Shown: positions 18,161 through 27,321, numbered from the stretch's first letter. The stretch is 64,000 nucleotides of DNA from an uncultured Aquimarina sp. (GCA_947496555.1 CANMDH010000003.1:124001-188000); one strand, 5' to 3'. Notes: generated from the sequence alone by a model not told the origin. Program-made: numbers and translations.

Positions 18161-18463
18161 TTATTTTGTTTTATCCTTACTATTACTTTTTCCGGATTCT
18201 ATCCACCTTCTTCCTTTTCGTAAATACCCCTGATTATTTATTTTTACAAATCGACTTAGTTTGAAAGATTCTAATAAGATAGAATCTCTAGCTTTTTTTG
18301 TTTTGAGTTGTATACAGTCATTTATAGAAAATTCTCCGTTATGTAAAATTAAAATATTTCCCCTGTGGTCACGGATTTCTAGATAACCAGCCTCATCGGC
18401 AACTTTTATCTGTGATTTAATTACTTCTTTGTCAATCTTCATTTTTCTACATATATGATACAA
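18161..18463 (-). CDS. Hypothetical small protein
   Basis: About 100 residues, or 93 from an inner ATG (MKIDKEVIKSQIKVADEAGYL). I do not recognise it. The N-terminal half resembles a winged-helix pattern (KSQIKVADEAGYLEIRDHRGNILIL). It is convergent with the coupling protein gene. It may be a small ICE gene; its codon use is like its neighbours'. Confidence 0.4.
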   Translation of the reverse strand: MYHICRKMKIDKEVIKSQIKVADEAGYLEIRDHRGNILILHNGEFSINDCIQLKTKKARDSILLESFKLSRFVKINNQGYLRKGRRWIESGKSNSKDKTK

Positions 18464-18697
18464 TTGTGAATTGGCTTTTTAATTTTTAATGATTCTATTC
18501 CCATAACAAGTGTAGGTTAAGTTACTTATAGGGGGGTAATTAAATTTGGGTGGAGGATTTAGTCCAACATAATCGGGGTAATAATTTTTTCAGTCATATT
18601 TAGAAGCTATTGTTAATAATCAAGTTTTAAATCACTTTCAACATCAGAATTCGTGGCTTATTCAGCAATACAAAGTAAATAAAAATCCAATTAAAAA

Positions 18698-18711
18698 ACA
18701 CATATATGTGT
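18698..18711. promoter_or_regulatory. Perfect 14-bp palindrome before XRE gene
   Basis: ACACATATATGTGT ends 20 bp before the start of the XRE regulator gene at 18732. This position suits an autoregulatory operator; the link is an inference. Confidence 0.5.
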
Positions 18712-18731
18712 CCGATTTATTATTGATATAA

Positions 18732-19001
18732 ATGGATTTTTACAATGTGTCAAAGAATAAAAGGAAATATAGTATAGAAGAAGAACAGTTAATGAAGCTC
18801 ATAGGAAGGAATATTAAGAACTTTCGAGAGGCTAAAAATTGGTCACAACATAAGCTGTCAGTAGAAGCTCTAATCCCTAAAAATCAAGTAGGTAGAATTG
18901 AAAGAGCCGAAATAAATACAACGGTAGTAAGCCTGCATAGAATTTCGGTCGCATTAGAGGTACATTTGGAGGATCTATTATCAGGTGATTTACTCAATTA
19001 A
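18732..19001 (+). CDS. XRE-family transcriptional regulator
   Basis: 89 residues with a Cro/C1-type helix-turn-helix at about residues 25-80: IGRNIKNFREAKNWSQHKLSVEALIPKNQVGRIERAE, ending LHRISVALEVHLEDLL, the usual family closing. It has no extra domain. A perfect palindrome precedes the gene. It could control the mobilisation genes or the neighbouring cargo; which is unknown. Confidence 0.85.
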   Translation: MDFYNVSKNKRKYSIEEEQLMKLIGRNIKNFREAKNWSQHKLSVEALIPKNQVGRIERAEINTTVVSLHRISVALEVHLEDLLSGDLLN

Positions 19002-19171
19002 CTCCCAAAAGTGAAGCAAAATGTTGGAAGAAGCTAATTCAAGCATCAGCTGGTTTTGTTCTTTTCACTATAAACAAGAATGATGGTGACCACTGGATAA
19101 ATTTGGGTAGAGCTTTTCAATAGTTTGGGCTGATGTTAGCAAAATTAAAGAGGACCCAGTAAACATTAAAG

Positions 19172-20149
19172 CTATTTTATTGCGACACTATATTTCTTCT
19201 GATACTGTAATGGTGAAATACTGGTTACTTTTCGAAACACATCCCTAAATGCCTTGGCATCGTTATAGCCTACTTCGTACATAACCTCGTTCACCGTTTT
19301 CCTGCCCTTTTCAAGTTCTTTTTTTGCAGCTTCGATTTTAACTCGTTGTAAATATTCCAATACGGTATTGGAAGTAGCATTCTTGAAACGGCGCTCAAAA
19401 GTTCTCCGACTTAAAGCCATGTTTTTACATAGGTCATTGACTGAAATCTTATCTTGATAGTTTTCTTCGATGTATTCCTGTGCTTTGAGAACCATATCGT
19501 CCTTATGGTTCTTCTGACCAGAGAAAACCATAAAAGGGGACTGACTACTTCGTTCAATATCAATCATAAAACCTTTGGCGGCCATCACAGCGGTTTCCCT
19601 TCCTGCATATTTTTCGATCAAGTAAATGACCAGGTTGGTAAAAGCATAGGCACCCCCACTGGTATATATGCCATCGGAATCAGTGACTATCCGCTCATCG
19701 GTCAAAATGGCTTTTGGGAACTGTTCTTTAAAGATATTGGCAAACTGCCAGTGGGTCGAACATGGTTTTCCATCAAGTAAGCCTGTAGCTGCCAAAAAGA
19801 AAGAGGAGATACATAGGCTTACGGCTTCTGCTCCTTCCTTGTAACGGTTGACTATCCATGGCATAAAATCCTTATTTCTGTTAATCACCGTTTCAAAATC
19901 GTCGTGAATAGCCGGTATGATGATAAGGTCTGTCTTGGTAATATCTTCGATTCTGACTTCGGGCTTGGTAGCAAAAAGGCCGCCTTTGCTATCCGCTTCA
20001 GTATCCAATCCCACCAACTGGATTTGAAATAAAGGGTCTCTCCCTGTTTCTTTATAAAACTCGTTCACCCAGCTAAGCATTTGATGTGTTCCAGCAACAT
20101 TGACAACACTGATATGTCCTTTGGGTATGAGGATGGATATATGTTTCAT
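19172..20149 (-). CDS. GlxA-type AraC regulator (DJ-1/PfpI domain plus HTH)
   Basis: About 325 residues from the ATG at 20147-20149 (MKHISILIPKGHISVVNVAG). The N-terminal ~200 residues are a class-I glutamine-amidotransferase-like (DJ-1/PfpI) sensor with the nucleophile-elbow Cys in AVSLCISSFFLAATGLLDG. The C-terminal ~100 residues are an AraC HTH (ISVNDLCKNMALSRRTFERRFK and VNEVMYEVGYNDAKAFRDVF). It is divergent from the VOC-DUF1801-SRPBCC set starting at 20286, which it probably regulates. Confidence 0.88.
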   Translation of the reverse strand: MKHISILIPKGHISVVNVAGTHQMLSWVNEFYKETGRDPLFQIQLVGLDTEADSKGGLFATKPEVRIEDITKTDLIIIPAIHDDFETVINRNKDFMPWIVNRYKEGAEAVSLCISSFFLAATGLLDGKPCSTHWQFANIFKEQFPKAILTDERIVTDSDGIYTSGGAYAFTNLVIYLIEKYAGRETAVMAAKGFMIDIERSSQSPFMVFSGQKNHKDDMVLKAQEYIEENYQDKISVNDLCKNMALSRRTFERRFKNATSNTVLEYLQRVKIEAAKKELEKGRKTVNEVMYEVGYNDAKAFRDVFRKVTSISPLQYQKKYSVAIK

Positions 20150-20285
20150 TACCAGATTTTTGATGTTCAAATATAATGGAAATAGATGTCGCAATCAACC
20201 CGTCAAATTGACGTAATCATAATGTAAAAATCCCATTCTAACCATTTATCTTTATAGGAATTAATTGAACAACAAACCAATAGAC

Positions 20286-20708
20286 ATGAAAGTAAATCCT
20301 TATCTCAATTTTGACGGAAATGCAGAAGAAGCATTCCTTTTTTACAAATCGGTTTTCGGCGGAGAATTCACTTCACATATGAAAATGAGTGATGCACCCG
20401 ATACTGATAAGCTTCCGGAAGCGGAGAAAAATCGAACGATGCACATCTCTTTACCCATAGGTAATGATACCGTTTTGATGGCTTCGGATATCTTGCCCTC
20501 CGTGGGGCAAAAGTCAAATGCAGGAAATAACAATTATATCTCAATTCATCCCGAATCCAGGGAAGAAGCAGATAGATTGTTCAATGGACTTTCTGAAGGA
20601 GGCGACATAGAAATGCCCATGGAAGACCAATTCTGGGGAGACTATTTTGGCAGTTTTACCGATAAATTCGGTGTGCCATGGATGGTGAATTTTAATCCTG
20701 AGTTCTAG
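20286..20708 (+). CDS. PhnB-like VOC (glyoxalase fold) protein
   Basis: About 140 residues from the ATG at 20286; an upstream TTG at 20265 is less likely. NPYLNFDGNAEEAFLFYKSVFGGE and the final DKFGVPWMVNF match the PhnB/3-demethylubiquinone-methyltransferase-like VOC subfamily. These bind small ligands or metals, but the substrate is not predictable. It is first in a plus-strand run of five small genes. Confidence 0.85.
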   Translation: MKVNPYLNFDGNAEEAFLFYKSVFGGEFTSHMKMSDAPDTDKLPEAEKNRTMHISLPIGNDTVLMASDILPSVGQKSNAGNNNYISIHPESREEADRLFNGLSEGGDIEMPMEDQFWGDYFGSFTDKFGVPWMVNFNPEF

Positions 20709-20718
20709 AAATTATTAA

Positions 20719-21111
20719 ATGACATCCGAAATCAATACATACCATAATACCCAATCAACCGATGACCGATTGATATGTGAGAAACTGGAGAAAATCATAC
20801 GTGAGTTCTTACCAGAAGCAAATGCTAAAATTTGGCATAGGCATCCGGTTTGGTTCCTGGACGAAAATCCTATTGTAGGCTACAGTAAACAGAAACCTGG
20901 GATACGGCTTATGTTCTGGAGCGGTGTTAGCTTTGATGAAGACAAGCTCAATGTATTGGGCAAAAAATTCAAGGATGCGTCCATTTTTTATCAGGATGTC
21001 AATCAAATAGATAAAAAAGCCTTGCAACGATGGTTGAAGAAAGCACAGGAAATCCAATGGGATTACAAGAACATAGTCAAACGCAAAGGCAAATTAATAA
21101 GATTACGTTAA
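20719..21111 (+). CDS. DUF1801 (YdhG-like) domain protein
   Basis: A 130-residue protein with the DUF1801 pattern: LEKIIREFLPEANAKIWHRHPVWFLDENPIVGYSKQKPGIRLMFWSG in pieces, with a Lys/Arg-rich tail. The family is iron-chaperone-like or of unknown role. Ten bases after the VOC gene and four before the next gene, so it is in an operon. Confidence 0.78.
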   Translation: MTSEINTYHNTQSTDDRLICEKLEKIIREFLPEANAKIWHRHPVWFLDENPIVGYSKQKPGIRLMFWSGVSFDEDKLNVLGKKFKDASIFYQDVNQIDKKALQRWLKKAQEIQWDYKNIVKRKGKLIRLR

Positions 21112-21115
21112 TAAG

Positions 21116-21526
21116 ATGAAAACAATTACAGTAGAGACAAAAGTTAATAGTGGTATCGACAAAATCTGGGATAGTTGGACCAAACCCGAACATATCGTCA
21201 AGTGGAATTTTGCAATCCCGGAATGGCACTGTCCAAGGGCTGAAAATTACTTAGAAGTTGGTAAGTCATTTAATTACCGTATGGAAGCCAAAGATGGCAG
21301 TATGGGCTTCGATTATGAAGGAACCTATACCAAGATTAAGTCTAATGCTGCAATTGAATATGCCCTAAGTGATGGAAGAAAGGTCAACATTAATTTCGAA
21401 AAAGATGGCGATGCCGTTTCCATTATCGAAACTTTTGAAGTGGAGGATACCAATACCCTAGAGCAACAAAAGCAGGGTTGGCAGACCATTTTGGATAATT
21501 TTAAAAAGTACGTTGAATCCAATTAA
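21116..21526 (+). CDS. SRPBCC (AHSA1-type) family protein
   Basis: 136 residues of the START-like SRPBCC/AHSA1 fold: ITVETKVNSGIDKIWDSWTKPEHIVKWNF opens the fold and GWQTILDNFKKYV is the C-terminal helix that closes the hydrophobic cavity. Such proteins bind lipids or other small hydrophobic ligands. Fourth base after DUF1801; its 3' end precedes the NTF2-like gene by a few bases. Confidence 0.85.
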   Translation: MKTITVETKVNSGIDKIWDSWTKPEHIVKWNFAIPEWHCPRAENYLEVGKSFNYRMEAKDGSMGFDYEGTYTKIKSNAAIEYALSDGRKVNINFEKDGDAVSIIETFEVEDTNTLEQQKQGWQTILDNFKKYVESN

Positions 21527-21533
21527 CAATAAA

Positions 21534-21908
21534 ATGACCAAAATCAATATACTAGCCGATTGTGGCAATTCACCAAGAAAGGGGTTTTTAAAGGAGCTGA
21601 ATATTGCTTTTGCCAAAGGCAATGCTGATTTCATTGTTGAACATGCCAGTGACGATATCGTTTGGACAATTTATGGCGACAAGAAAATTGAGGGCAAAGA
21701 AGCTTTTAGCAAGGAAGTTCACACGATGAAACAATATACGGCAGATGAAATGACCCTGCACAGTGTAATCACCCATGGAAGGGAGGCTGCAGCCAACGGT
21801 GAGATGCGAATGGGTGACAAGACCTATGTCTTTTGCGATGTCTATAAATTCACCAATACGATAAGTATGGTCCTTAAGGAAATACAATCCTATGTAATTA
21901 AACTTTAA
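21534..21908 (+). CDS. SnoaL/NTF2-like protein
   Basis: About 124 residues from ATG 21534 (an upstream TTG at 21513 would overlap the preceding gene). KGFLKELNIAFAKGNADFIVEHASDDIVWTIYGDKKIEGKEAF is the start of the NTF2 cone fold. The family includes ketosteroid isomerase-like and polyketide cyclase enzymes, but most are uncharacterised. Part of the cargo operon. Confidence 0.8.
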   Translation: MTKINILADCGNSPRKGFLKELNIAFAKGNADFIVEHASDDIVWTIYGDKKIEGKEAFSKEVHTMKQYTADEMTLHSVITHGREAAANGEMRMGDKTYVFCDVYKFTNTISMVLKEIQSYVIKL

Positions 21909-21949
21909 CTGGTTATCATGGCGAGAATAACCTTAAAAAGAATAAAGAA

Positions 21950-22396
21950 ATGAAAACACTACATTTTGAAACCAAAATCAATGCACCAGCATCAAAAGTG
22001 TATGATACGATGTTGGGTAAAAAGACTTTTGAAGAATGGACAGCTGAGTTCAGTCCTACCTCCCGTTATCAGGGAAGTTGGGATAAGGGCTCAAAAATTC
22101 TCTTTTTGTCCGACGATGCCGATGGGAAAGCTTGTGGGATGGTAAGTCGAATCAAAGAAAACCAACCCAATGAGTTTGTGAGTATTGAACATACCGGAAT
22201 TTTGGAGAATGGAGAGGAAATAGTTGTAGGGGAAAAGGTGGATGCCTTTGCAGGAGCATTGGAAGAATACACTTTTGTTGAAGAAAATGATAACACTATC
22301 CTTAAAGTAAGAATGGATTCCGCACCAGAATGGGAAGACTATTTTAATGAAACCTGGCCAAAGGCTCTTGTCAAGTTGAAGCAAGTTTTGGAGTGA
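21950..22396 (+). CDS. SRPBCC (AHSA1-type) family protein
   Basis: 148 residues with an AHSA1-like fold: LHFETKINAPASKVYDTMLGKKTFEEWTAEF at the start and YFNETWPKALVKLKQVLE as the closing helix. A paralogue in fold, not close in sequence, of the gene at 21116. Probably binds a small hydrophobic ligand. Last or near-last gene of the plus-strand cargo run. Confidence 0.83.
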   Translation: MKTLHFETKINAPASKVYDTMLGKKTFEEWTAEFSPTSRYQGSWDKGSKILFLSDDADGKACGMVSRIKENQPNEFVSIEHTGILENGEEIVVGEKVDAFAGALEEYTFVEENDNTILKVRMDSAPEWEDYFNETWPKALVKLKQVLE

Positions 22397-22462
22397 GATA
22401 AGATAAAAATTGCTGGTATGTAAACTACGATTTACGAATTTGGATAGTAAAAATCTCAAGAA

Positions 22463-22975
22463 ATGAAAAGTATAATATCGTCTTTACTAATTGCCTTAAT
22501 TACAAATATTTCCTTTTCCCAATCCAATAATCCATGTTCAAAAGGGACTTTTGAGATTATCAAACCTTTTATTGGTGAATGGAAAGAATACACAGTGACC
22601 GAAAAAGAAGAAGTGTATATTGGTGAACTCGAATCGAGTATTGAATTAGGTGGATGTGTTATTTCTCAAAAATTCATAAGCAAGGATAGTAGTTTTTCAT
22701 ATGTATCTTTCGGGTATATAGACCCTTCATCAAATATCTGGCAAGAAACGTATGTATTTAACAATGGGGGTATTTCAAAGTATCAGTGGCAGATTGATGG
22801 GACAGATGTCCTTCAGAGACGTATTGGGGGTACCAGAAAACTTGATTATATGCATCAATTAAGATTGACCAATATAACTGAAAACCAATATGACGCCATT
22901 GAAGAACATTCATATGACGGTGGTAAAACTTGGAAAACTATTGAATTAACACGAATTAAACGAATCCAGAAATAG
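22463..22975 (+). CDS. Secreted DUF1579-like protein
   Basis: 170 residues with a signal peptide (MKSIISSLLIALITNISFSQ). FIIKPFIGEWKEYTV-type opening, repeated beta strands and SYDGGKTWKTIE fit a lipocalin-like DUF1579 pattern, but the match is weak. Exported to the periplasm. Transcribed in the same direction as the cargo genes, 66 bases further on, so possibly co-transcribed. Confidence 0.6.
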   Translation: MKSIISSLLIALITNISFSQSNNPCSKGTFEIIKPFIGEWKEYTVTEKEEVYIGELESSIELGGCVISQKFISKDSSFSYVSFGYIDPSSNIWQETYVFNNGGISKYQWQIDGTDVLQRRIGGTRKLDYMHQLRLTNITENQYDAIEEHSYDGGKTWKTIELTRIKRIQK

Positions 22976-23115
22976 TGAACTAGAGAAAAGTATATGGGAA
23001 TGGAAAATTGCTAGTAGAGAAACCACCTTATACTTGTTCAAATAGATTATTAATCCATCAAACCTCCATCATTTTTAGAATGACCCTGTGTAGCATCAAT
23101 CTCTTTGAATATTTT

Positions 23116-23481
23116 CTAAAAAGGAGCTTTCTCCTTTTCCTTCTTCTCAGCAACCTTCCACTGACCATTATCATCAATTAGCTTAAAGGTTTCCAGTGTA
23201 TCAGAGTAGGAGGAAGTAAATTTAATCCAGGCGATATCACTATCGATTTTCTTGTCTAATACATTAAAGTTTAGATCTTTTTCTTCTTCGGCCGATAGTA
23301 AAGCTTGTACAGTCATAAAAGATTCATAGCTCTCATTAGTTGTATGTTTTTTTAGTGTTTCGTTATCTTGTGTATAAAAGCTTTTTACAACAATTTTTGC
23401 AACATCTACAGGAGATGAAGCTGTCTGACTATTGCAGGACCAAAATAAAATGGTCGATAATAGGATAAGGTACTTCTTCAT
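23116..23481 (-). CDS. Lipoprotein with NTF2/DUF4878-like domain, end of tra operon
   Basis: 121 residues: lipoprotein signal (MKKYLILLSTILFWSC) then a compact alpha/beta domain (VDVAKIVVKSFYTQDNETLKK ... IDDNGQWKVAEKK) of the DUF4878/NTF2-like kind. It starts six bases after traN and is the last gene of the minus-strand transfer operon, so it is made with the channel. It could be a VirB7-like stabiliser or surface/entry-exclusion lipoprotein; neither is shown. Confidence 0.7.
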   Translation of the reverse strand: MKKYLILLSTILFWSCNSQTASSPVDVAKIVVKSFYTQDNETLKKHTTNESYESFMTVQALLSAEEEKDLNFNVLDKKIDSDIAWIKFTSSYSDTLETFKLIDDNGQWKVAEKKEKEKAPF

Positions 23482-23487
23482 AATGGA

Positions 23488-24315
23488 CTAATTAGGGTTG
23501 TTTACATATCTACTTGGTATTTTTAGATTGATATTTCGTTCTCCTTTGTCCTCATTAAGTCTCAGTAAGAGTAACCGATCTTTACTAAGTGAAAACTTTG
23601 GCAGTACATATACCAATCGTGCTTTGTTGCCTTCCTTCACTTTTTTAGGAAGATGACGTTTAAATAAAGGGGCTTGGAATAGTCGCTGCATTGATTTTTT
23701 CTTTCCTTTTTTTCGAGTGTCGATAGAAAAATTCAAAAAGTTGATATCATAATCCAAAGTGGAGTTGTTTTCAATCGAGATCACGAAATATAACTCCTCT
23801 GTATCAAAAACAATATTTTCAACTTTTAGTACGATACCATTATTTGGCTTTTTGAGATTTCTAATTTGTATTCTTCTTTTTAATAAATAAGAACAAAACC
23901 TCTTGTAATAGGTATTTTTGTTATAGTCTGGCGTTGGTACCGTTGGCTTTACTTCAATGATTTTTTCTTCTGGAACTTCATTTCCAATAGCAGCACTTTC
24001 TGAAATAAAATAATTTAGTTTTTTAAGCCCCTGTTTATATTTTACAATATACGAAAAAATGACTCCAGTTTTACTGATTATCAACAGGTTGCTTTCGCTT
24101 CCTGGTTGTGCTTGTAGTAATCCAAAATGCTGTTCCTTTTCCCGATTATAGGTAAACACAAAATTCGATGCTCCAGTAATTCCCTGGCGAATTGGTTCAG
24201 GAAAAAATAGTGCTACATTTTTATTTTCATTGGCATAAATAGTGTCCAATTTTATGGTCTGTGCATTTGCAATAGTGAATACACTAAAAACTAGAATTAT
24301 GACATAACCTTTCAT
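23488..24315 (-). CDS. traN: Conjugative transposon protein TraN (DUF4138)
   Basis: 275 residues with a signal peptide (MKGYVIILVFSVFTIANAQ). The family (DUF4138, TraN) is the VirB9-like outer-membrane part of Bacteroidota transfer channels. NVALFFPEPIRQGITGASNFVF matches its conserved N-terminal domain, and RYVNNPN closes it. Overlaps the traM stop by four bases (ATGA). Confidence 0.9.
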   Translation of the reverse strand: MKGYVIILVFSVFTIANAQTIKLDTIYANENKNVALFFPEPIRQGITGASNFVFTYNREKEQHFGLLQAQPGSESNLLIISKTGVIFSYIVKYKQGLKKLNYFISESAAIGNEVPEEKIIEVKPTVPTPDYNKNTYYKRFCSYLLKRRIQIRNLKKPNNGIVLKVENIVFDTEELYFVISIENNSTLDYDINFLNFSIDTRKKGKKKSMQRLFQAPLFKRHLPKKVKEGNKARLVYVLPKFSLSKDRLLLLRLNEDKGERNINLKIPSRYVNNPN

Positions 24316-25244
24316 TGTTTTGGCTTTAGAATGAGTTGATAATTGTTGACTATGGTAACTTTTACATTTCGGTTATTGCGACGGAATACATTTTGGATTC
24401 CACTAACTTGCGGAACACCTGCAATGTTTACATCTTGTACGATATCGTCCAGCACTTCACGAGTAGCATCTGCTCTAAAACTATTTTCTATGTAGAAACC
24501 TTCACTACCATCCTGAAGATCATAAGCGTTTAGTTTTATGGGGTGGTGATTGATATTCTCAATGCGAACCTGAGTTCGGTTGGGTTGAAAGGTGACAAAT
24601 CCAAATATTGGAGTGTTCTTTGGAATAATTTGACCATTAATAAGAGCGTCTTTGGTCAATCGCATTCGTAATCGGTGATTACTCCTTACTACCTGCGTGC
24701 CATCCACACTTACGTAAATGGAAGGGTCGGTGTCTAATTGTACATTGATTTCGTTAATTTTTGGGTCAGAGGAAAAGAATAATTGATGTTCCAGTCCAAT
24801 CTCTTTAGGTTCGATTTTATTTTCTTCAGAAGAAGCTAGGGTAGTGTCTTTTGATGTTTTCATAGGTGTTGAATTAGGCGAAGAGTTTGTAACTCTATAA
24901 GTTTGTTTTGTATAGTTAATGCGACCTGCAGTATAAATGCTGTCGATAATGCGTTCTTTTTCCTTTTCTGGTAAATCAGGATCATAGAAACCAAGGGAAT
25001 CAATCAGCTTTTCGTCATAAATACTAGGTGCATTGGTTTCCCGAACCTCTTTTAAATCATTGAGAGCATCTAATTTTGAAGTATAATCTTCTTGTTCCTG
25101 TTCAAGTTCCGGTATTAGTGGTTGTTTTAAATTCTCGGTCTCAGAATCATCATTACCCATTACAAGCATCGAATAACTTATAATGAAAATGACCACGATG
25201 GCAAGTACCGAACCGAAAACAATTTTGTTCTTTTCTATTTTCAT
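24312..25244 (-). CDS. traM: Conjugative transposon protein TraM (VirB10-like)
   Basis: 310 residues: one N-terminal membrane helix (about 9-29), a long low-complexity periplasmic stretch with coiled-coil character, then a C-terminal domain (INGQIIPKNTPIFGFVTFQPNRTQVRI ...) typical of TraM/VirB10-like proteins bridging inner and outer membranes. Coupled to traN downstream and 31 bases after traK. Confidence 0.9.
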   Translation of the reverse strand: MKIEKNKIVFGSVLAIVVIFIISYSMLVMGNDDSETENLKQPLIPELEQEQEDYTSKLDALNDLKEVRETNAPSIYDEKLIDSLGFYDPDLPEKEKERIIDSIYTAGRINYTKQTYRVTNSSPNSTPMKTSKDTTLASSEENKIEPKEIGLEHQLFFSSDPKINEINVQLDTDPSIYVSVDGTQVVRSNHRLRMRLTKDALINGQIIPKNTPIFGFVTFQPNRTQVRIENINHHPIKLNAYDLQDGSEGFYIENSFRADATREVLDDIVQDVNIAGVPQVSGIQNVFRRNNRNVKVTIVNNYQLILKPKQ

Positions 25245-25275
25245 AAGAGTGTATTTTTAAATACCCATTATGGGT

Positions 25276-25896
25276 TTAATCTTCATTGGATATTTTCTTT
25301 AAAGTGTTCTCGAAATAATTTGTAATCAATACTCCGTGAGTATTGTGTGGATAGTTACGATCTACGTGAATAAGGTTCCCGGTAGATACCAGTTCATATC
25401 GATCAACTACCGTTCCTCGGTTGATTTCAAAAATGGTTATTGTTCTAAATGGATAAGGAACCTGCTGTAAATCTACCTGAGAAGTAATGCTCAATACTTT
25501 TTGTACCAAGGAATACTGCAAGAGACGATTGTAGACCCCATCTGCTTTTTTCTGTCGGTATAAGTTGTCCACAGAACTATTGCCCAACCAAAGCGCCTTT
25601 TCAAGATTCTTTTCATAATTACTGGCATCAATGTCATAGAAATACGAATGAAATAGTTCTAAATGAGCTAAAGCCTCTACTTGTAGGTTCTCCTTTTGCA
25701 CAACCCATTTTAGGGGAATAACAGAACCGTCGGTATTAATGGCAAAAGAATTATTAAGGGCTTTTTTATGAATGTCATAGACAATCCATCCAGAAAAGGC
25801 TGATGATCCCAATGCACATATGGTAACCGTTAGCACGATAAACCGATTAAGGTTTAGCACCGAATAGATATTTTTATAAGGTGTTTTTGTTTTCAT
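25276..25896 (-). CDS. traK: Conjugative transposon protein TraK (VirB8-like)
   Basis: 206 residues with one N-terminal membrane helix (about 16-37) and a periplasmic NTF2-like domain, the layout of TraK/VirB8. HLELFHSYFYDIDASNYEKNL is a family-type segment. Its start overlaps the traJ stop by four bases. Confidence 0.9.
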   Translation of the reverse strand: MKTKTPYKNIYSVLNLNRFIVLTVTICALGSSAFSGWIVYDIHKKALNNSFAINTDGSVIPLKWVVQKENLQVEALAHLELFHSYFYDIDASNYEKNLEKALWLGNSSVDNLYRQKKADGVYNRLLQYSLVQKVLSITSQVDLQQVPYPFRTITIFEINRGTVVDRYELVSTGNLIHVDRNYPHNTHGVLITNYFENTLKKISNED

Positions 25897-26735
25897 TGAG
25901 TAAAGAGCCTTAAAGTGAATGAAATTGATCTATGATAGAGTTTGAATTTTAGGAATACGATAAAGAGTATAGATCCTAATTCTACTACAGGTGTAAAGAA
26001 TCGACTGCCTGCATCAGTGCCAAATAACGTTACCCAGAAGTTGGTATTAATTTCAGTATAGAGTGTATTGATAAATACATTGACCAGAAAGAATGCAGGC
26101 ACCAACATATAGACAGCAGCATAGAGCCTAAAATAGTTATAAGCCATAGATCTAAACTTTTCAAATACTGCCAGACTTATTACCAATGGAAAAAAGGCTT
26201 GCATTATCCCTAGAAGAAAATAACGTTCAGCCAGAAATAGAGGATAGATGAATAAATCAAGAATCCAAAGAAATAAGCTTATGATAAACGCAAGAATCTT
26301 CCATCCATATAAAGGTGTAACCAAAGCTTCATATAATAGTGCTAATGCTTTTTTGGCGGCTTCCAATGCGCCCACATCCTCTTCCAGAGGTATGTCTTGC
26401 ATCTGCAATGGGAGGAGCGCCGGAGCCGTATTGCGATATTGAGTTTCTATAGCTACCAGAATACCGTCAAAGAAACCAAGGATCTGCGTAGAAAAAATAA
26501 CCAGGAGAACGACCATAAAGTTTTTGGCCAGTTCTCCTGGGCTCAACCCCCAAGTGTATCCCTCTTTGTCAACGATCCCTTCGTTATATTTTTTGAGGAT
26601 ATTAATCAGGAAAAACAAAACAGCTAATGTTTTCATTCCGGCAATGGTGTACTGCGAGAAATCACTGTCTTTTATAATTTGAAAAACAGTATCTACATAT
26701 TCCAACCCAATACCTAAGAAAACACCTGAGATCAT
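25893..26735 (-). CDS. traJ: Conjugative transposon protein TraJ (VirB6-like)
   Basis: 280 residues, a polytopic membrane protein with about six to seven predicted helices (for example about 30-44, 75-92, 145-170, 187-210). Matches TraJ of Bacteroides conjugative elements, the inner-membrane VirB6-like component. Translationally coupled with both neighbours. Confidence 0.88.
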   Translation of the reverse strand: MISGVFLGIGLEYVDTVFQIIKDSDFSQYTIAGMKTLAVLFFLINILKKYNEGIVDKEGYTWGLSPGELAKNFMVVLLVIFSTQILGFFDGILVAIETQYRNTAPALLPLQMQDIPLEEDVGALEAAKKALALLYEALVTPLYGWKILAFIISLFLWILDLFIYPLFLAERYFLLGIMQAFFPLVISLAVFEKFRSMAYNYFRLYAAVYMLVPAFFLVNVFINTLYTEINTNFWVTLFGTDAGSRFFTPVVELGSILFIVFLKFKLYHRSISFTLRLFTQ

Positions 26736-27316
26736 TAGTAATAGGTTTCTCGATTATTGATTCTATCCTGCATTTTTCTAAAAGAAATGATCTCATAGTA
26801 GCGCTCGGTTTTTTTATTGATTTCAGCAACCATTTCCTGAGACTCAAGTTCTTTTTCTTTTAAAATTTTAGCTCGTTCTCCATCAGTCATTTTCAGAAAA
26901 TTGTTGGATAGCACACGATCTATAAATTCCAGATCATCTAATGAATTTTCAATGATGGCATTAAAGGAATCTGAAATCTTACCTACTTCCTCTGGTTTGA
27001 CGTAAGGTGAGTTAAGGATATTTCGTAAATCGTGTTGTACCACATCAAACAACCGTTGATGGTTTCTTGTCATTTTCCTGAGTGCCTTCAGTTGACGAAT
27101 GACATTGTTGACTTTCTCAATATTCTCTTTTTGCTGTTTTAAGAATTGCACAGTCTTCAGTAAGTTCGAAGTTTGTTTTCCTGATTCTATAAGCTGTTTA
27201 GCCAAGCTTATAAAATTGGTGTTATCATATACAGGCATTCCTTGGCTCATCACCCGAGCGGGCAATAAGAAGGATATGATAAACCCAATTAATGCTAGTT
27301 TGATTTTTGTCTTCAT
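26735..27316 (-). CDS. VirB5/TraI-like periplasmic transfer protein
   Basis: 193 residues with a signal peptide (MKTKIKLALIGFIISFLLPARVMSQ) and a helical coiled-coil body (LAKQLIESGKQTSNLLKTVQFLKQQKENIEKVNNV). This size, fold and position between traG and traJ match the TraI/VirB5-like proteins of these elements. It probably is a minor pilus or channel-tip component. Confidence 0.72.
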   Translation of the reverse strand: MKTKIKLALIGFIISFLLPARVMSQGMPVYDNTNFISLAKQLIESGKQTSNLLKTVQFLKQQKENIEKVNNVIRQLKALRKMTRNHQRLFDVVQHDLRNILNSPYVKPEEVGKISDSFNAIIENSLDDLEFIDRVLSNNFLKMTDGERAKILKEKELESQEMVAEINKKTERYYEIISFRKMQDRINNRETYY

Positions 27317-27321
27317 ATCAA

